DNA of 64,000 nucleotides from Anaerolineales bacterium (GCA_019187665.1 JABARH010000021.1:1-64000), one strand, 5' to 3'; positions 8,263-18,139 are shown, numbered from the stretch's first letter. The notes: generated from the sequence alone by a model not told the origin. Translations and numbers: made by a program.

Positions 8263-9445
8263 GCCGCCGCCGTTCGAGAATCCGTTCGGCCGCGCCCCAA
8301 ACCGGAACGATTAACATCAAAATCAGCAAAAGCAAATAGGGAAACAGGTTCGCCGCGATCACACGGCTGCGATTCTCGCCCAACGTTGATTCCCGCCAAC
8401 GCGCCTCGAGTTGACTCAACGACAGTCCCAGCGCCTGACGCGCGCCCTGCTCGCAATCCAATCCATCGGCATAGGCCAGGGCCAGCGAGTTTAACCCGCT
8501 GGCGCCATAATTGTCCACCAGGAATTGAGTGAACGATCTCGACGCGGCATAGGCGAGGAATGCCCCGGCCGCGTCGGGCGGAAACGAATCGCACAGGTCG
8601 GCCAGCGGCGGGATGGAATTTGACGCGGCGGCCTGCGCCAATGCAAAATCATAATCGGGGTTGGGATAGAGTTCTGTCAGCGAGGCGATGCCCTCGCGCA
8701 GCCAGAGCGGCAAGCGCGTATAGTGCGCGCCGACGCGGCGAAATAACAGCACATGCGTGAGTTCGTGCGGCGTCTGCCGTTCCAGTTGAATCCCCTGTTC
8801 TATACCCGGCGCGACTGAAACCAACGCCACGCCCATGTCTGGGCTGGCATGCCCCGCCACCCAATCCCGTCCGCCCAGCAATAACGCGCTTTGCAGCGTT
8901 TCCGCGTTCGGATAGACCCACACATCAATGGGCGCGGACAAGTCTACCGGAAAGAGCGCGCCCGCCGACTGCGCGCCGCGGCGCGCCGAATCTAAAACCG
9001 CCGCGCCGAATTGCGCGTCACCCTCGATCCAGTGGACGCGGATCATTCCCTCAGAGCGCGTCTGCCAGGTAAAACGATTGTCCTCGTACGCGAAGTTGTA
9101 GCGCCCGCTCTCCGTTACTGTCCCGTCTGTCAATGTGGCCGTGAACCAGAACACAATGCGGGCAAATGGTTTGAGCGCATTCAGGCGCGCGTCATAGGTG
9201 TAGGCGGCGCGGCCGTCGGTTTCGATCGCCAGCGGGCGCGTCTGCCCGCCGTCTGCGCCCTCGCGAAAGGTGACGGTCGCGGATTGCAGCGGGACGGAGG
9301 ACTGGATGCGCACGTTGAACTGGATCGTTTCGCCGAAGCGCGAGATCACCTGCACCTCTGCAAACTCGGTTCCAGATTGCGCCCCGGCCGGGTGCGGCAT
9401 CGCAAGCAGAATCAACAGGGCAAGGAAAACCGATGCGTGTTTCAT
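8252..9445 (-). CDS. Secreted, membrane-tethered gluzincin-like peptidase (peptidase_MA-like)
   Basis: 397 aa from the ATG at 9445, which opens a signal peptide (KHASVFLALLILLAMP...GAQS); a more upstream in-frame start at 9490 would add a charged leader and has no ribosome site. An N-terminal beta-rich region of about 120 residues precedes a metallopeptidase-like domain with HELTH (about residues 227-231) and, further on, LPLWLREGIASLTELY, the Glu-containing helix of gluzincins. A C-terminal helix (IAANLFPYLLLLILMLIVPVW) followed by Arg residues anchors it, so the catalytic domain would face outside. Substrate unknown. Confidence 0.75.
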   Translation of the reverse strand: MKHASVFLALLILLAMPHPAGAQSGTEFAEVQVISRFGETIQFNVRIQSSVPLQSATVTFREGADGGQTRPLAIETDGRAAYTYDARLNALKPFARIVFWFTATLTDGTVTESGRYNFAYEDNRFTWQTRSEGMIRVHWIEGDAQFGAAVLDSARRGAQSAGALFPVDLSAPIDVWVYPNAETLQSALLLGGRDWVAGHASPDMGVALVSVAPGIEQGIQLERQTPHELTHVLLFRRVGAHYTRLPLWLREGIASLTELYPNPDYDFALAQAAASNSIPPLADLCDSFPPDAAGAFLAYAASRSFTQFLVDNYGASGLNSLALAYADGLDCEQGARQALGLSLSQLEARWRESTLGENRSRVIAANLFPYLLLLILMLIVPVWGAAERILERRRHGR

Positions 9446-9532
9446 TATTTGTCTTCGTTGCGGAATGGGATATTCTGTCGGACGTTGCATTGTTGCAGAA
9501 AACGACCGCCGCCCTTCCGAGGCAAGAGTCGT

Positions 9533-10546
9533 TTATTTCTTTTTCGTGCGGCTGGGGGTTTCTTCCTGCTCATCAATGTCTTCCGCATCGTCCAGTTCCC
9601 GGCCGTCAAAGGCAAAGATGCCGAAATTGCCGATATCTTCAGTGAAGGAAAGATTGGCGAGCGCATCCTCAATAAATTCCAGCGTGTCGTCATCGTCGGT
9701 TTGGTCGAGCAGGTTTTCGAGATAGACGCGCACATCCTCGCCTCCGATCTGCGAAAGCGACCAGACCGCCGCTGTAAAAATGGTCTCGTCTGCCTCTTCG
9801 TCGAGCAGGAGCAGGAGCGGCTGGCGCGCGTCGGCCAGTTCCAGTTCGCCCGCGGCGCGCACAGCCTGCAAGCGCACATTGTGATGCTCGCTGAGCAGCA
9901 TGCGCACAACCGGCCCGCTCCAGCGTTCATCATCCTGCGAACGTCCCATGGCGATCAACGCGCTGGCGATCCATTCGGGGTCGCCGCGTTCGCAGGCGGC
10001 ATTGATCAAGTCGGGAACTTCGTCGCGCGAGGAATAGCCCAGCGATTCGATCACGCGGCGGCGGACAGCCGCATCCTCATCGTGGATGGCGGCGAGCAAT
10101 GCCGCTTCGGCTTGACGCAATGCCTTCTCTGGAATCTCCTCCAATTCGCCGAGCTCAACGTAGAGATTCAATATATTCGCCGCCTCCGCGCGGACCGTCG
10201 CATCGGGGTCGCTGGCGAGCAGGCTGGCGTAGACGGGCAGGAGTTTAATATCCTCGCATTCAGCCAGCAGGCGAATGGCTCCTGCGCGCACCGCCGCATC
10301 CGGGTCGTTCAGCAGGGCGCGCGCGAAATCGTCGAAGGAGACGATGGTATCCGTGCTGAGGAGAGAGTCAAGGTCAGCGAGCAGGGTCCGCTTGCGGGTC
10401 AGCGCGACGCGGGGCCATGCCTCCAGCGCCAGTTCGAGCGAGGCGGGGTCCATATCCGAAAAGTAGGTCAGGTATTTGGTTGGGAAGGGTTTGCTCGTGT
10501 CGAGCAGCGCTTCCACAATGGATTGAAAGGGCGGGGGTTGTTTCAT
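9533..10546 (-). CDS. HEAT-repeat protein
   Basis: 337 aa made of consecutive helical HEAT/PBS-lyase-like repeats, such as DPDAAVRAGAIRLLAECED, DPDATVRAEAANILNLY and EDAAVRRRVIESLGY, with an acidic and then lysine-rich tail (EEETPSRTKKK). Such proteins are scaffolds; no catalytic motif is visible. Its start overlaps the stop of the RseP-like protease gene by 4 bp, so the two are co-translated. It may serve the protease or an unrelated assembly. Confidence 0.75.
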   Translation of the reverse strand: MKQPPPFQSIVEALLDTSKPFPTKYLTYFSDMDPASLELALEAWPRVALTRKRTLLADLDSLLSTDTIVSFDDFARALLNDPDAAVRAGAIRLLAECEDIKLLPVYASLLASDPDATVRAEAANILNLYVELGELEEIPEKALRQAEAALLAAIHDEDAAVRRRVIESLGYSSRDEVPDLINAACERGDPEWIASALIAMGRSQDDERWSGPVVRMLLSEHHNVRLQAVRAAGELELADARQPLLLLLDEEADETIFTAAVWSLSQIGGEDVRVYLENLLDQTDDDDTLEFIEDALANLSFTEDIGNFGIFAFDGRELDDAEDIDEQEETPSRTKKK

Positions 10547-11892
10547 CGGGGTAACTCAATATTGATGGGGTTGACGAAGTCCATGACGTTGACGTAGAGC
10601 ATGAAAAGGAGCAGGATCAACATGCCTGCGGCGTGGACGGTGTTTTCGAATTGATGCGGGACGCGCTTGCGAAAGAGCAGCTCGGGCAGGACAAATAGGA
10701 TGCGCCCGCCGTCGAGCGCCGGGAAGGGAAAGAGGTTGAAGAGGCCGATGGTGATGGTGAGCGAGGCGATCAGTTCGAGCGTGAGGTTGGTCGGTTCGGG
10801 GACGGAGGAGGAGGTGACGACGGCGCGGCTGGTTACGTCATGCTCCACCGTTTGTTGGAAGACGCGCGCGATGCCATACAAGCCGGAAAAGCGCGCTAGT
10901 TCGGGGTCTATCTCGCCGCCGATGATCCTGCCAGGCAGGGTGGCGAAGAAGTGAATCTGATACCAGGTTGCGTCCAGGCTGTAAGGCAGGGTGGAAAACC
11001 ATGATTCGGCTGGAACGTATTGCGAACCCATTCCGATTCCGAGAGCGCCGATCTCGGCGGGGCGCGCGCTGCTGGGCGTGGCTGTGAGGGTCACTTGTTC
11101 GCCGTCGCGCAGAACGATCATCTCCAGCGGGCGGTCGAGGCTGGCAAGGATGGCGGCCCGCAGTTGTTCTTGCGCGGTGATGGCCTCGCCATTGACCGAA
11201 AGGACGATGTCGTTGGCGCGGATCCCGGCCAAGTCGGCAGGCGCGTCTTTTTCCACGCTATAAATTTTTACGATGCTGCTGTCGGGGATGCCGATCTGGG
11301 CAAAGAGCAGGCTGATGACGAAGACGCCCGCGATCAGGTTCATAAGCGGCCCGGCGAACAGAACGACCAGCCGCTTCCAGGGATTGGCCGCGGCGAGTCC
11401 GCCGGGGATGTTGGGATCGTTCTCGCCTTTGGGCCGGACGAAGCCTCCGAGCGGGAGCCAGTTGAGGGTGAATTCGGTGCCTTGTGAGACGTTGTGCAGG
11501 ATGCCGTCCATGCGCCATGTGCCGTCTGCGCCTTGAAACGGTATGGGTTGGGCGGCGCGGAATTGTCCATCTTCGGTGGCGGCGAGCTGGATTGTTTGGA
11601 GAATCAGTTTTTCGTTGACGCGCTTCAGCCTCACTTCGACGCCGCGTCCCAGATTCTCTGAGGCGGTGAAAGGCAGGTCGAAATTATTGGGGATGAGAAT
11701 CGTTTGGTTTCCAACGGTTAGTTTGCCTTTGCCGCGCCAAAACCGCCAGGCGCGCGGTGGGATGCCGAAGCCGAACTCCTCCACTTCCACGCCCATCCAC
11801 AGCGAGGCGAGGTAATGCCCAAGTTCGTGGATGAAGATCATCCCTGCAAAAGCCAATACAAAGATCAAACCGGCAAGATAGGAAGTATCCAT
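10543..11892 (-). CDS. rseP: Site-2 protease, M50 family (RseP-like) with PDZ domain
   Basis: 449 aa. The zinc-binding HELGH (residues 22-26) is in the first membrane helix, a PDZ domain (about 205-280: VEKDAPADLAGIRANDIVLSVN) sits in the middle, and FNLFPFPALDGGRILF near the C-terminus gives the LDG motif with the third metal ligand. These proteases cut membrane-embedded substrates such as anti-sigma factors or signal peptide remnants. The region between HELGH and PDZ is longer than in E. coli RseP. A Shine-Dalgarno-like GGAG precedes the ATG. It is followed by the overlapping HEAT-repeat gene. Confidence 0.92.
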   Translation of the reverse strand: MDTSYLAGLIFVLAFAGMIFIHELGHYLASLWMGVEVEEFGFGIPPRAWRFWRGKGKLTVGNQTILIPNNFDLPFTASENLGRGVEVRLKRVNEKLILQTIQLAATEDGQFRAAQPIPFQGADGTWRMDGILHNVSQGTEFTLNWLPLGGFVRPKGENDPNIPGGLAAANPWKRLVVLFAGPLMNLIAGVFVISLLFAQIGIPDSSIVKIYSVEKDAPADLAGIRANDIVLSVNGEAITAQEQLRAAILASLDRPLEMIVLRDGEQVTLTATPSSARPAEIGALGIGMGSQYVPAESWFSTLPYSLDATWYQIHFFATLPGRIIGGEIDPELARFSGLYGIARVFQQTVEHDVTSRAVVTSSSVPEPTNLTLELIASLTITIGLFNLFPFPALDGGRILFVLPELLFRKRVPHQFENTVHAAGMLILLLFMLYVNVMDFVNPINIELPR

Positions 11893-11992
11893 GTGTCTCC
11901 AAAAAATAATGAACGCGCTCTACGCGCGCTCATTATATCCCGATTCAATTTGAGGAAATTAGCGGAGGATGAGATGGGTGTTTGTTTTTCGT

Positions 11993-13000
11993 TTAAATTT
12001 TCGCCTGAATCCCCCCGGCCAGATTCTTCCACCATGAATCTTTTTCGCCGGGCACGAAGGGCGTGTAAAGCGTCAAGCGGTCCGCGAGACCGGCATAGCG
12101 GGATTTCAAATCGGCGGCGAGATATTCTTCGGTGGTCATCAGGCAAAATTCGGCGAGCATCTCGTCGGTGATGAGCATGGGCATTTCAGCCCACTCCCCT
12201 TTCGCGGCGAACGCGGACAGTTTTTCGGCGGTTCCGCCCCAGCCGTGAAAGTCCATGACCGCGCGATATGAAGGCGTGGAGGCATAGAATGCGATCTGCA
12301 TGCGCGCGAAGGATTCTTCTTCAGGCGAGGTCGCGGCAAAGGCTGTGACGGAGATCTGTGTTTTCGGTTTGCCTGAATCCGCTTTCTTCGTTCCCTCCTC
12401 GACGGCGGGCTGGATCACTTCGCGCAAATAGCGTGCGCTATGGAACGGGTGCGCGTGGAATCCTTCGCACATCTCGCCCGCGAGACTCGCCAGTCCGGTG
12501 TTGACTCCGGCGATGTAGATCGGGATATTCGGATGCTCGATCGCGCCGGGATTAAAAAACGGCGACATGAGTGTGACCTTGTAATACTCGCCGCGAAAAT
12601 TTAACCTCGTCCCGTTTTGCCAGCAATCCCAAAAGGCGCGGATGACCTGGATCTGCTCGCGCAATTTGCCGGTGACCGACTCGGGCCACGGCATGCCAAA
12701 GCGGCGTTCGATGTGCGCCTTGACCTGCGTGCCGAGCCCGAGGATGAATCGCCCGCCGGATTGCGCGGCCAGGTCCCAGGCGGTGTAAGCCAGGTTGGCG
12801 GGCGAGCGCGCAAACGAGACCGCGATGGCTGTTCCGAAATTTAATGTTTGTGTGTTCGCGGCGATCAGCGCGCAGGGAAGGAATGGATCATGCTGGGTCT
12901 CTTGAGTCCACAACGCATCGAAGCCGGTCGCTTCGGCGGCCTGGGCGATGGCGGGGACATCTTTTAGATGAGTCGGGGGCAGACCGGCGTCGAATTTCAT
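11993..13000 (-). CDS. LLM class flavin-dependent oxidoreductase, F420-type (TIGR03617-like)
   Basis: 335 aa from the ATG at 13000, chosen because AGGAGG lies just upstream; the open frame continues to 13114, but that part runs into a repeat element. Luciferase-like TIM-barrel features are present: MKFDAGLPPTHLKDVPAIAQAAE, ATGFDALWTQETQHDPFLP, SGGRFILGLGTQVKAHIERRFG and PIYIAGVNTGLASLAGEMCEGF. Relatives use FMN or coenzyme F420. The substrate cannot be predicted. It is a single gene between the rseP group and the phosphatase/glycosyltransferase pair. Confidence 0.85.
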   Translation of the reverse strand: MKFDAGLPPTHLKDVPAIAQAAEATGFDALWTQETQHDPFLPCALIAANTQTLNFGTAIAVSFARSPANLAYTAWDLAAQSGGRFILGLGTQVKAHIERRFGMPWPESVTGKLREQIQVIRAFWDCWQNGTRLNFRGEYYKVTLMSPFFNPGAIEHPNIPIYIAGVNTGLASLAGEMCEGFHAHPFHSARYLREVIQPAVEEGTKKADSGKPKTQISVTAFAATSPEEESFARMQIAFYASTPSYRAVMDFHGWGGTAEKLSAFAAKGEWAEMPMLITDEMLAEFCLMTTEEYLAADLKSRYAGLADRLTLYTPFVPGEKDSWWKNLAGGIQAKI

Positions 13001-13041
13001 AATTGACCTCCTGCATAAGTCAACCGACGGAGAGGGCGTCT

Positions 13042-13122
13042 CCTGGGAAAGGGCGTATTGTGCGTTCTCTTGCGCATCCCCAGCGACGTTCTCTAACGTC
13101 GCTGATGCACACAATCGAGCAG
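13042..13122 (+). repeat. Relative of the double-hairpin element (copy C)
   Basis: The segment carries GGGCGTATTGTGCGTTCTCT and a strong hairpin AGCGACGTT-CTCT-AACGTCGCT (13082-13103), enclosed by ATTGTG...CACAAT. A near-identical core recurs at 46990-47024. The hairpins and their CTCT loops match the family at 7798, 18049, 47051 and 52351, but the CAG/CTG ends are less clear here. Confidence 0.55.
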
Positions 13123-13156
13123 TTTTAAAACACTCTCTAAACGGATCTCTGCTCTT

Positions 13157-13774
13157 TTACTTCCAGTGCGACCGATCAAACCGTAGCAAACGCCAGTTGT
13201 GCCATTGGGGGTCGTAGGCAAAGTCGGCATAGGTGGTGTTGCGGAACCAGAAGCGCGGTCCGTTGTGATGCGCCTGCGGGGCGATGCTCAAAATGGAATA
13301 CATCGTCATGGTTAAAATTCCGCCGTGCGAGACGACGAGGTAGCGCCCCGCTTTGCGGTCGAGGATGGATTGGATGGCGCGCCCCGCCCGCAGGTAGATT
13401 TCGAGGCGGCTTTCGCCGGTCTCGCCAAAGCGGGTGTAGGGCGTCATGAATTTCGGTTCGTCCCAATCCATTTCATCGTCGCGCAGACCCGCCATGCGGC
13501 CGTTGTCCATTTCCATCCAGGCCGGGTCTACTTCAACGGGGATGTTCAACGCGGTGCAGACGATCTCGGCGGTTTCTTTGGCGCGCAGGAGCGGGCTGGT
13601 AAAACATTGATCGAAGGCGACGCGTTCGGAACGCCATTGATCGGCGAGGGCGCGCGCCTGCTGGCGTCCCTGCTCGGTGAGCGGAAAATCAGCCTGTCCC
13701 TGGAAGCGGTTCTCCGCGTTGCCGGTCGATTCGCCGTGGCGCAGAAAGGTGACGGAATATTGCGCGTCAGTCAT
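13157..13774 (-). CDS. Histidine phosphatase family protein (phosphoglycerate mutase-like)
   Basis: 205 aa with the phosphoacceptor motif LRHGESTGNAENRFQG near the N-terminus and the second His in VVSHGGILTMTM (about 149-160). The fold is that of GpmB/CobC-type phosphatases; the substrate is unknown. Its start overlaps the stop of the upstream glycosyltransferase gene by 8 bp (ATGACTGA), indicating translational coupling. Confidence 0.87.
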   Translation of the reverse strand: MTDAQYSVTFLRHGESTGNAENRFQGQADFPLTEQGRQQARALADQWRSERVAFDQCFTSPLLRAKETAEIVCTALNIPVEVDPAWMEMDNGRMAGLRDDEMDWDEPKFMTPYTRFGETGESRLEIYLRAGRAIQSILDRKAGRYLVVSHGGILTMTMYSILSIAPQAHHNGPRFWFRNTTYADFAYDPQWHNWRLLRFDRSHWK

Positions 13775-14717
13775 GGTTGGGTGTCTCTTTGATAATGTAG
13801 ACCGGGCGGCGTTTTACTTCCTGGAAAATATAGCCGACATAAACGCCGATGAATCCCAGCAGGATCATCACCAGCCCGCCGATGATGAGCAGCATGAACA
13901 TCAGCGAACTCCAGCCGGGCGCGAGTTGGTCGGTTTTGCCCGTGAGCCAGAAAGAAAGCGCGTACAGCATTTCAGCGAGGGCGAGGAAAAAGAAGATGCC
14001 GCCAAAACTCAAGCCGATGTAGAGCGGCGCGAGCGAGAACGAGAAGATCGCGTCCATGGCGAGGCGGAACATTTTGCCGAAAGAATATTTTGAAACCCCG
14101 GCGGAGCGTTCCTGCTGGTGATAGGGCAGGATGGCGGTTTTGAATCCGATCCATGAGACCATGCCGCGCAGGAAGCGGTGGTATTCGGGCATGGCTTTCA
14201 GCGCATCTGCGGCGCGGCGCGACATGGCGCGGAAGTCGGCGGCGCCGGGCAGGACGCGCGTCCCGGAGATGAAATTCAGCACGCGGTAGAACAGGCTGGA
14301 GGTCCATTTTTTGAAGCGTCCCAGTTCGGCGTCCTCGGCGCGCTGTCCCTGCACGATGTCGTATCCCTGCGCGATCAGGTCGAGCATCTGCGGGATCATC
14401 TCCGGCGGGTGTTGACCGTCGGCGTCGAGCGAGACGATCATGTCGGCGGTAGAGGCGTCCAGCCCGGCGGTCAGCGCGGCTTGATGACCGAAGTTGCGGC
14501 TGAGCGGAATGATGCGCGCGCGCTTGTCGGCGCTGGCAATTTGGTTGAGTTCGGCTTCGGTGGCATCGGAGGAGCCGTCGTCCACATAAATGAAGGAGAC
14601 GGAGTAGGGGAGCGCGTCCACAACGGCGCGGAAACGCGCGTGCATTTGGGTGATCACGCCCGCTTCGTTGTAGACGGGGATGATCAGGTCAACGGTTGGT
14701 TTTCGACGGGGGGACAT
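13767..14717 (-). CDS. Family 2 glycosyltransferase, GtrB/DPM1-like, membrane anchored
   Basis: 316 aa. The GT-A domain begins VDLIIPVYNEAGVI and carries VSLDADGQHPPEMI (the DxD-type site, about 93-106). Two hydrophobic helices at the C-terminus (about 228-252 and 270-295) anchor it as in bactoprenol glucosyl transferases (GtrB, ArnC, YkcC types). Likely role: transfer of a sugar from a nucleotide donor to polyprenyl phosphate in the cytoplasmic membrane. It is followed by the overlapping histidine phosphatase. Confidence 0.88.
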   Translation of the reverse strand: MSPRRKPTVDLIIPVYNEAGVITQMHARFRAVVDALPYSVSFIYVDDGSSDATEAELNQIASADKRARIIPLSRNFGHQAALTAGLDASTADMIVSLDADGQHPPEMIPQMLDLIAQGYDIVQGQRAEDAELGRFKKWTSSLFYRVLNFISGTRVLPGAADFRAMSRRAADALKAMPEYHRFLRGMVSWIGFKTAILPYHQQERSAGVSKYSFGKMFRLAMDAIFSFSLAPLYIGLSFGGIFFFLALAEMLYALSFWLTGKTDQLAPGWSSLMFMLLIIGGLVMILLGFIGVYVGYIFQEVKRRPVYIIKETPNHD

Positions 14718-14821
14718 TCAGCCTCTGGACGGGGAATTCTACCCGCAAATTCTTCAGCAGGCATGAGGGAAATTTGAGCGCGAGCGCGCCGCATTAAAAA
14801 TCTCCGCACATGGATTTTGCG

Positions 14822-16507
14822 TTACAGGTTTACCCCGTGACGGCTTGACAGCAGTTCGAGCGTCCGCATCGCCTCGGCTTGTTGTTGCGCTGCGTCCCAG
14901 CCCAATGCGCCGCCCAACTCGCCCGCCAGTTCGTCCAGGGCGGGACGGGTGAGTTGTCCCAGCATTGCAAGCATGGAGCGGCGCAGGATCAGATCGTCGA
15001 GGTGGACGATTTTTTCATGCTGGGCAAGGAAGGCGATCTCGCGGCGCGAATAATCGGGCAGGGTCTTCAGCGGCGCATCCGGCTGGTGCGTGAGGAATTC
15101 GGCGATGCTTTCGGCGCGCGTGCCGTAGCGTTCGAATAGAATACGGGCGCGTTCTTCGGAAAGTCCCGCCCAGGCTTTGACGCGGTCAAGGAAGCGTTTT
15201 TGTTCTTCGGCTGTGCGCGGATAATTTCGGCCGCCGCCGACGGCAAGGTATTGTGTGGATTTTGCGCGTTCGATGCCGAAGAAATCCAGCGCCTTGTCGG
15301 TCACTTGTTCCGAGAAGGCGCGGAAGGAGGTCCACTTGCCGCCGACGAGGGAATAGACCGGATAGGCAAGCCCGGTCCACACGCCGCTGACAACCTGGAT
15401 CGCATGGTCGCGGCTGAATTGGGCGGTGGACTTTGCCCCACTGCTCGCCAGGGGCCGCACGCCGCTGAATCGAAAGACAATGTGTTCGCGCCCCGCCTGG
15501 ATGTCTGGGAAGACGCGCGCGAGCATGCCGAGGAAGTAATCCACTTCTTCATCGGTGCAACGCGCTTCGTCGGGGTCGCCAATTTTTATGTCGGAGGTGC
15601 CGATCAAAACTTTATCGAAGAGCGGGAAGATCAGTACGATGCGCCCGTCTTTGTTCTCGAAGAAAAATTCATTTTCGCCAATGGCCTGGCGCAGTTCGGG
15701 ATGATGGAGGACGAGGTGCGAGCCTTTTGTGCCGCCGATGAAATGCGTGGACTGCCCGAGCATGGCGTTGGCGGCGTCTATCCATGCGCCGGTCGCGTTG
15801 ATGACGAGACGCGGAGTCACCTCGAAGGTTTCGCCGGTCAATTCATCGCGCAATGTCACGCGCTCTCCCTGCCCGCCCGCGAGGGAGACGTAGTTGAGGG
15901 CGCGCGCTCCGTCCGCCTCCGCGTCCAGCAGGGACTCGAGGGCGAGGCGTTCAGGATTCTGAATCAAGCCGTCGTAATATTCGGCGGTGGAAACAATGGC
16001 GGGGTTTAATCGAGTCCAGCGGGAAAGCGATTCGGCGCGCCCGCGAAATTTGTGGCGCGGGACAACTCGTTGTGAACCGGTGAAAGCGTCGTAGAGCATC
16101 AGTCCGAGTTTAATGATGAGCGAGCCGCGTTCGCCGGGTTTGTCGAGCCATCCGAGGAATTTGAGCGGCGCATTGAAGAGACCGGAGAAATGCTTGAAGA
16201 CCGGGATGGTGGTCGCCAGCGGCTTGACGATGTGCGGCGCGTTTTGGATCATGCGGTTGCGCTCCCCCACCGCTTCGCGCACGAGTCGGAATTCGCCGTT
16301 CTCGAGGTAACGCACGCCTCCGTGCGCCATGTGCGAGGAAGCCGCCGACGCGCCGGAGCAAAAATCCGCGCGGTCCACGATCAGCGCGTCCACGCCGTTA
16401 AGCGCCAGGTCGCGGAAGACGCCGATACCGTTGATGCCCGCGCCGACGATCAGAACAGAGACGGAAGGATTTTTTTTGATGGAGGCGATGATTTCGTTGC
16501 GATGCAT
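14822..16507 (-). CDS. glpD: Glycerol-3-phosphate dehydrogenase (FAD-dependent)
   Basis: 561 aa. The FAD-binding Rossmann motif VLIVGAGINGIGVFRDLAL lies near residue 20, followed by SHMAHGGVRYLENGEFRLVREAVGERN and GTKGSHLVLHHPEL, both typical of GlpD/GlpA. The C-terminal domain with RRSMLAMLGQ matches the DAO_C helical region. It oxidises glycerol 3-phosphate to dihydroxyacetone phosphate at the inner membrane face. It begins only 3 bp after the glpK stop, so the two are one operon with the MIP gene upstream. Confidence 0.94.
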   Translation of the reverse strand: MHRNEIIASIKKNPSVSVLIVGAGINGIGVFRDLALNGVDALIVDRADFCSGASAASSHMAHGGVRYLENGEFRLVREAVGERNRMIQNAPHIVKPLATTIPVFKHFSGLFNAPLKFLGWLDKPGERGSLIIKLGLMLYDAFTGSQRVVPRHKFRGRAESLSRWTRLNPAIVSTAEYYDGLIQNPERLALESLLDAEADGARALNYVSLAGGQGERVTLRDELTGETFEVTPRLVINATGAWIDAANAMLGQSTHFIGGTKGSHLVLHHPELRQAIGENEFFFENKDGRIVLIFPLFDKVLIGTSDIKIGDPDEARCTDEEVDYFLGMLARVFPDIQAGREHIVFRFSGVRPLASSGAKSTAQFSRDHAIQVVSGVWTGLAYPVYSLVGGKWTSFRAFSEQVTDKALDFFGIERAKSTQYLAVGGGRNYPRTAEEQKRFLDRVKAWAGLSEERARILFERYGTRAESIAEFLTHQPDAPLKTLPDYSRREIAFLAQHEKIVHLDDLILRRSMLAMLGQLTRPALDELAGELGGALGWDAAQQQAEAMRTLELLSSRHGVNL

Positions 16508-16510
16508 GGC

Positions 16511-18028
16511 TCACACCCAATCGAATGTGCGCGTGACCGCTTTTTTCCAACCGGCATACAGGTCTGTGCGGGTCTGCGGGTCCATCTTCGGTTTCCATTC
16601 TTTATCGCGTCCCCAATTTTTTTGCAGGTCATCGGTGTCCTTCCAAAACCCGACTGCCAGCCCAGCCGCGTACGCCGCGCCCAGGGCGGTCGTCTCGGCG
16701 ACTTTGGGACGGACCACCGGCACATCCAGGATATCCGCCTGGAATTGCATCAGCAGTTCATTGAAGACCATGCCCCCATCCACTTTGAGCGAGGAAAGTT
16801 TTACGCCCGAATCTTTTTCCATGGCGTCGAGAACTTCGCGCGTTTGGAAGGCGGTCGCTTCGAGGGCGGCGCGCGCGATGTGACCCTGGTTGGCGTAGCG
16901 CGTCATGCCCACGATCGCGCCGCGCGCGTCCGATTTCCAATACGGCGCAAAAAGACCGGAGAATGCGGGGACAAAATAAATGCCGCCGTTATCTTTCACG
17001 GTCTTTGCCAGCGTCTCCACTTCAGACGATTTTTCGATCAATCCCAAATTATCCCGCAACCATTGGATCAACGCGCCCGCAATCGCGATCGAACCTTCGA
17101 GCGCGTAGACCGCTTTCTGTTTTCCGATTTTATATCCGAGCGTGGTCAGCAGTCCGGCTTTGCTTTTCACGGGCTTTTCGCCGGTGTTCATCAACATGAA
17201 ACAGCCGGTGCCGTAGGTGTTCTTGGCCTCGCCTGCCTTAAAACACGCCTGGCCGAACAAGGCCGCTTGCTGGTCGCCGAGATCGCCGCAGATGGGTACG
17301 CCCTGCAATGGGAGCGCGGCGCGCGCCCGCGCGCTTGTCTTTGCCGCCGCCACAGTTCCGTAAATTTCAGATGACGATTTGATCTGCGGAAGCATCTTGC
17401 GCGGAATGCCCAGCGCTTTGAGGATCTCATCGTCCCAATCGAGAGTTTTGAGATTCATCAACATTGTGCGCGAGGCGTTGGTCACATCGGTGACGTGGGC
17501 TTCGCGCCCGGTCAAGTTCCAGATCAGCCAGGTGTCTATGTTGCCAAACAGAACGTCCCCGCGATTCGCTCCCGCGCTCGCGCCTGGAACATGATCGAGG
17601 ATCCAGCGGATCTTGGGTCCGGAGAAATACGTGGCAAGCGGGAGCCCGGTCGCCGCGCGGAAGCGGTCCTGCCCGCCCTTGAGCGCGAGTTTCTTGCACA
17701 GGTCATGGGTGCGCGTGTCCTGCCAGACGATGGCATTGCAGAGCGGCTTGCCCGTTTTCCTGTCCCACACGACCGTCGTCTCGCGTTGATTCGTCACGCC
17801 AATGGCGGCGATCTGTTCCGGCAGGATGCGTCCCTTATCGAGCGCGCCCGTCATCACTTCGAGCGTGCGCTCCCAAATTTGTAACGCGTCATGCTCCACC
17901 CAGCCGGGTTTGGGATAGATCTGCTGATGTTCCTTCTGGTCCACAACAACAACATCCCCCCCGTGATCGAAAACAATGAAACGAGTGCTGGTCGTACCTT
18001 GATCTATGGCGGCGACATAACTGGACAA
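16511..18028 (-). CDS. glpK: Glycerol kinase
   Basis: About 505 aa. I place the start at a TTG codon (18028), because GGAGG at 18034-18038 precedes it and the protein then opens [20 protein letters not shown] as in all FGGY kinases; the longer frame to 18121 would be translated from a repeat element. Motifs: [41 protein letters not shown] and [18 protein letters not shown]. It phosphorylates glycerol with ATP. It sits between the MIP channel gene and glpD in one minus-strand unit. Confidence 0.95.
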   Translation of the reverse strand: MSSYVAAIDQGTTSTRFIVFDHGGDVVVVDQKEHQQIYPKPGWVEHDALQIWERTLEVMTGALDKGRILPEQIAAIGVTNQRETTVVWDRKTGKPLCNAIVWQDTRTHDLCKKLALKGGQDRFRAATGLPLATYFSGPKIRWILDHVPGASAGANRGDVLFGNIDTWLIWNLTGREAHVTDVTNASRTMLMNLKTLDWDDEILKALGIPRKMLPQIKSSSEIYGTVAAAKTSARARAALPLQGVPICGDLGDQQAALFGQACFKAGEAKNTYGTGCFMLMNTGEKPVKSKAGLLTTLGYKIGKQKAVYALEGSIAIAGALIQWLRDNLGLIEKSSEVETLAKTVKDNGGIYFVPAFSGLFAPYWKSDARGAIVGMTRYANQGHIARAALEATAFQTREVLDAMEKDSGVKLSSLKVDGGMVFNELLMQFQADILDVPVVRPKVAETTALGAAYAAGLAVGFWKDTDDLQKNWGRDKEWKPKMDPQTRTDLYAGWKKAVTRTFDWV

Positions 18029-18048
18029 GGCGGCCTCCAAAAAATATT

Positions 18049-18139
18049 CAGGACGTACACATAATGGCGTTCTCGAACGCCAACCATCCGTTCGGCGCCT
18101 TAGAATATGCGCCCCATGCAAGGTTTTGTGTACGTTCTG
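18049..18139 (+). repeat. Dispersed double-hairpin palindromic element (copy A)
   Basis: 91 bp with CAG...CTG ends and the subterminal inverted repeat ACGTACACA/TGTGTACGT. Inside are GGCGTTC-TC-GAACGCC and GGCGC...GCGCC. The 3' part GCAAGGTTTTGTGTAC matches GCAAGGTTTTGCGTAC in the copy at 47051. The element lies in the MIP-glpK gap, ending 20 bp before the glpK start codon. Confidence 0.75.

Noticed and set aside
9011..10597. A 528-codon open frame on the plus strand
   Set aside because: It is antisense to the peptidase-like and HEAT-repeat genes, which have clear family motifs; the frame is a GC-rich shadow.
13001..13114. N-terminal extension of the LLM oxidoreductase
   Set aside because: It overlaps a repeat element, while AGGAGG precedes the internal ATG at 13000, where the conserved protein begins.
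18029..18121. N-terminal extension of glycerol kinase
   Set aside because: The extension is translated from a dispersed repeat element, and a GGAGG-TTG start fits the conserved protein start.
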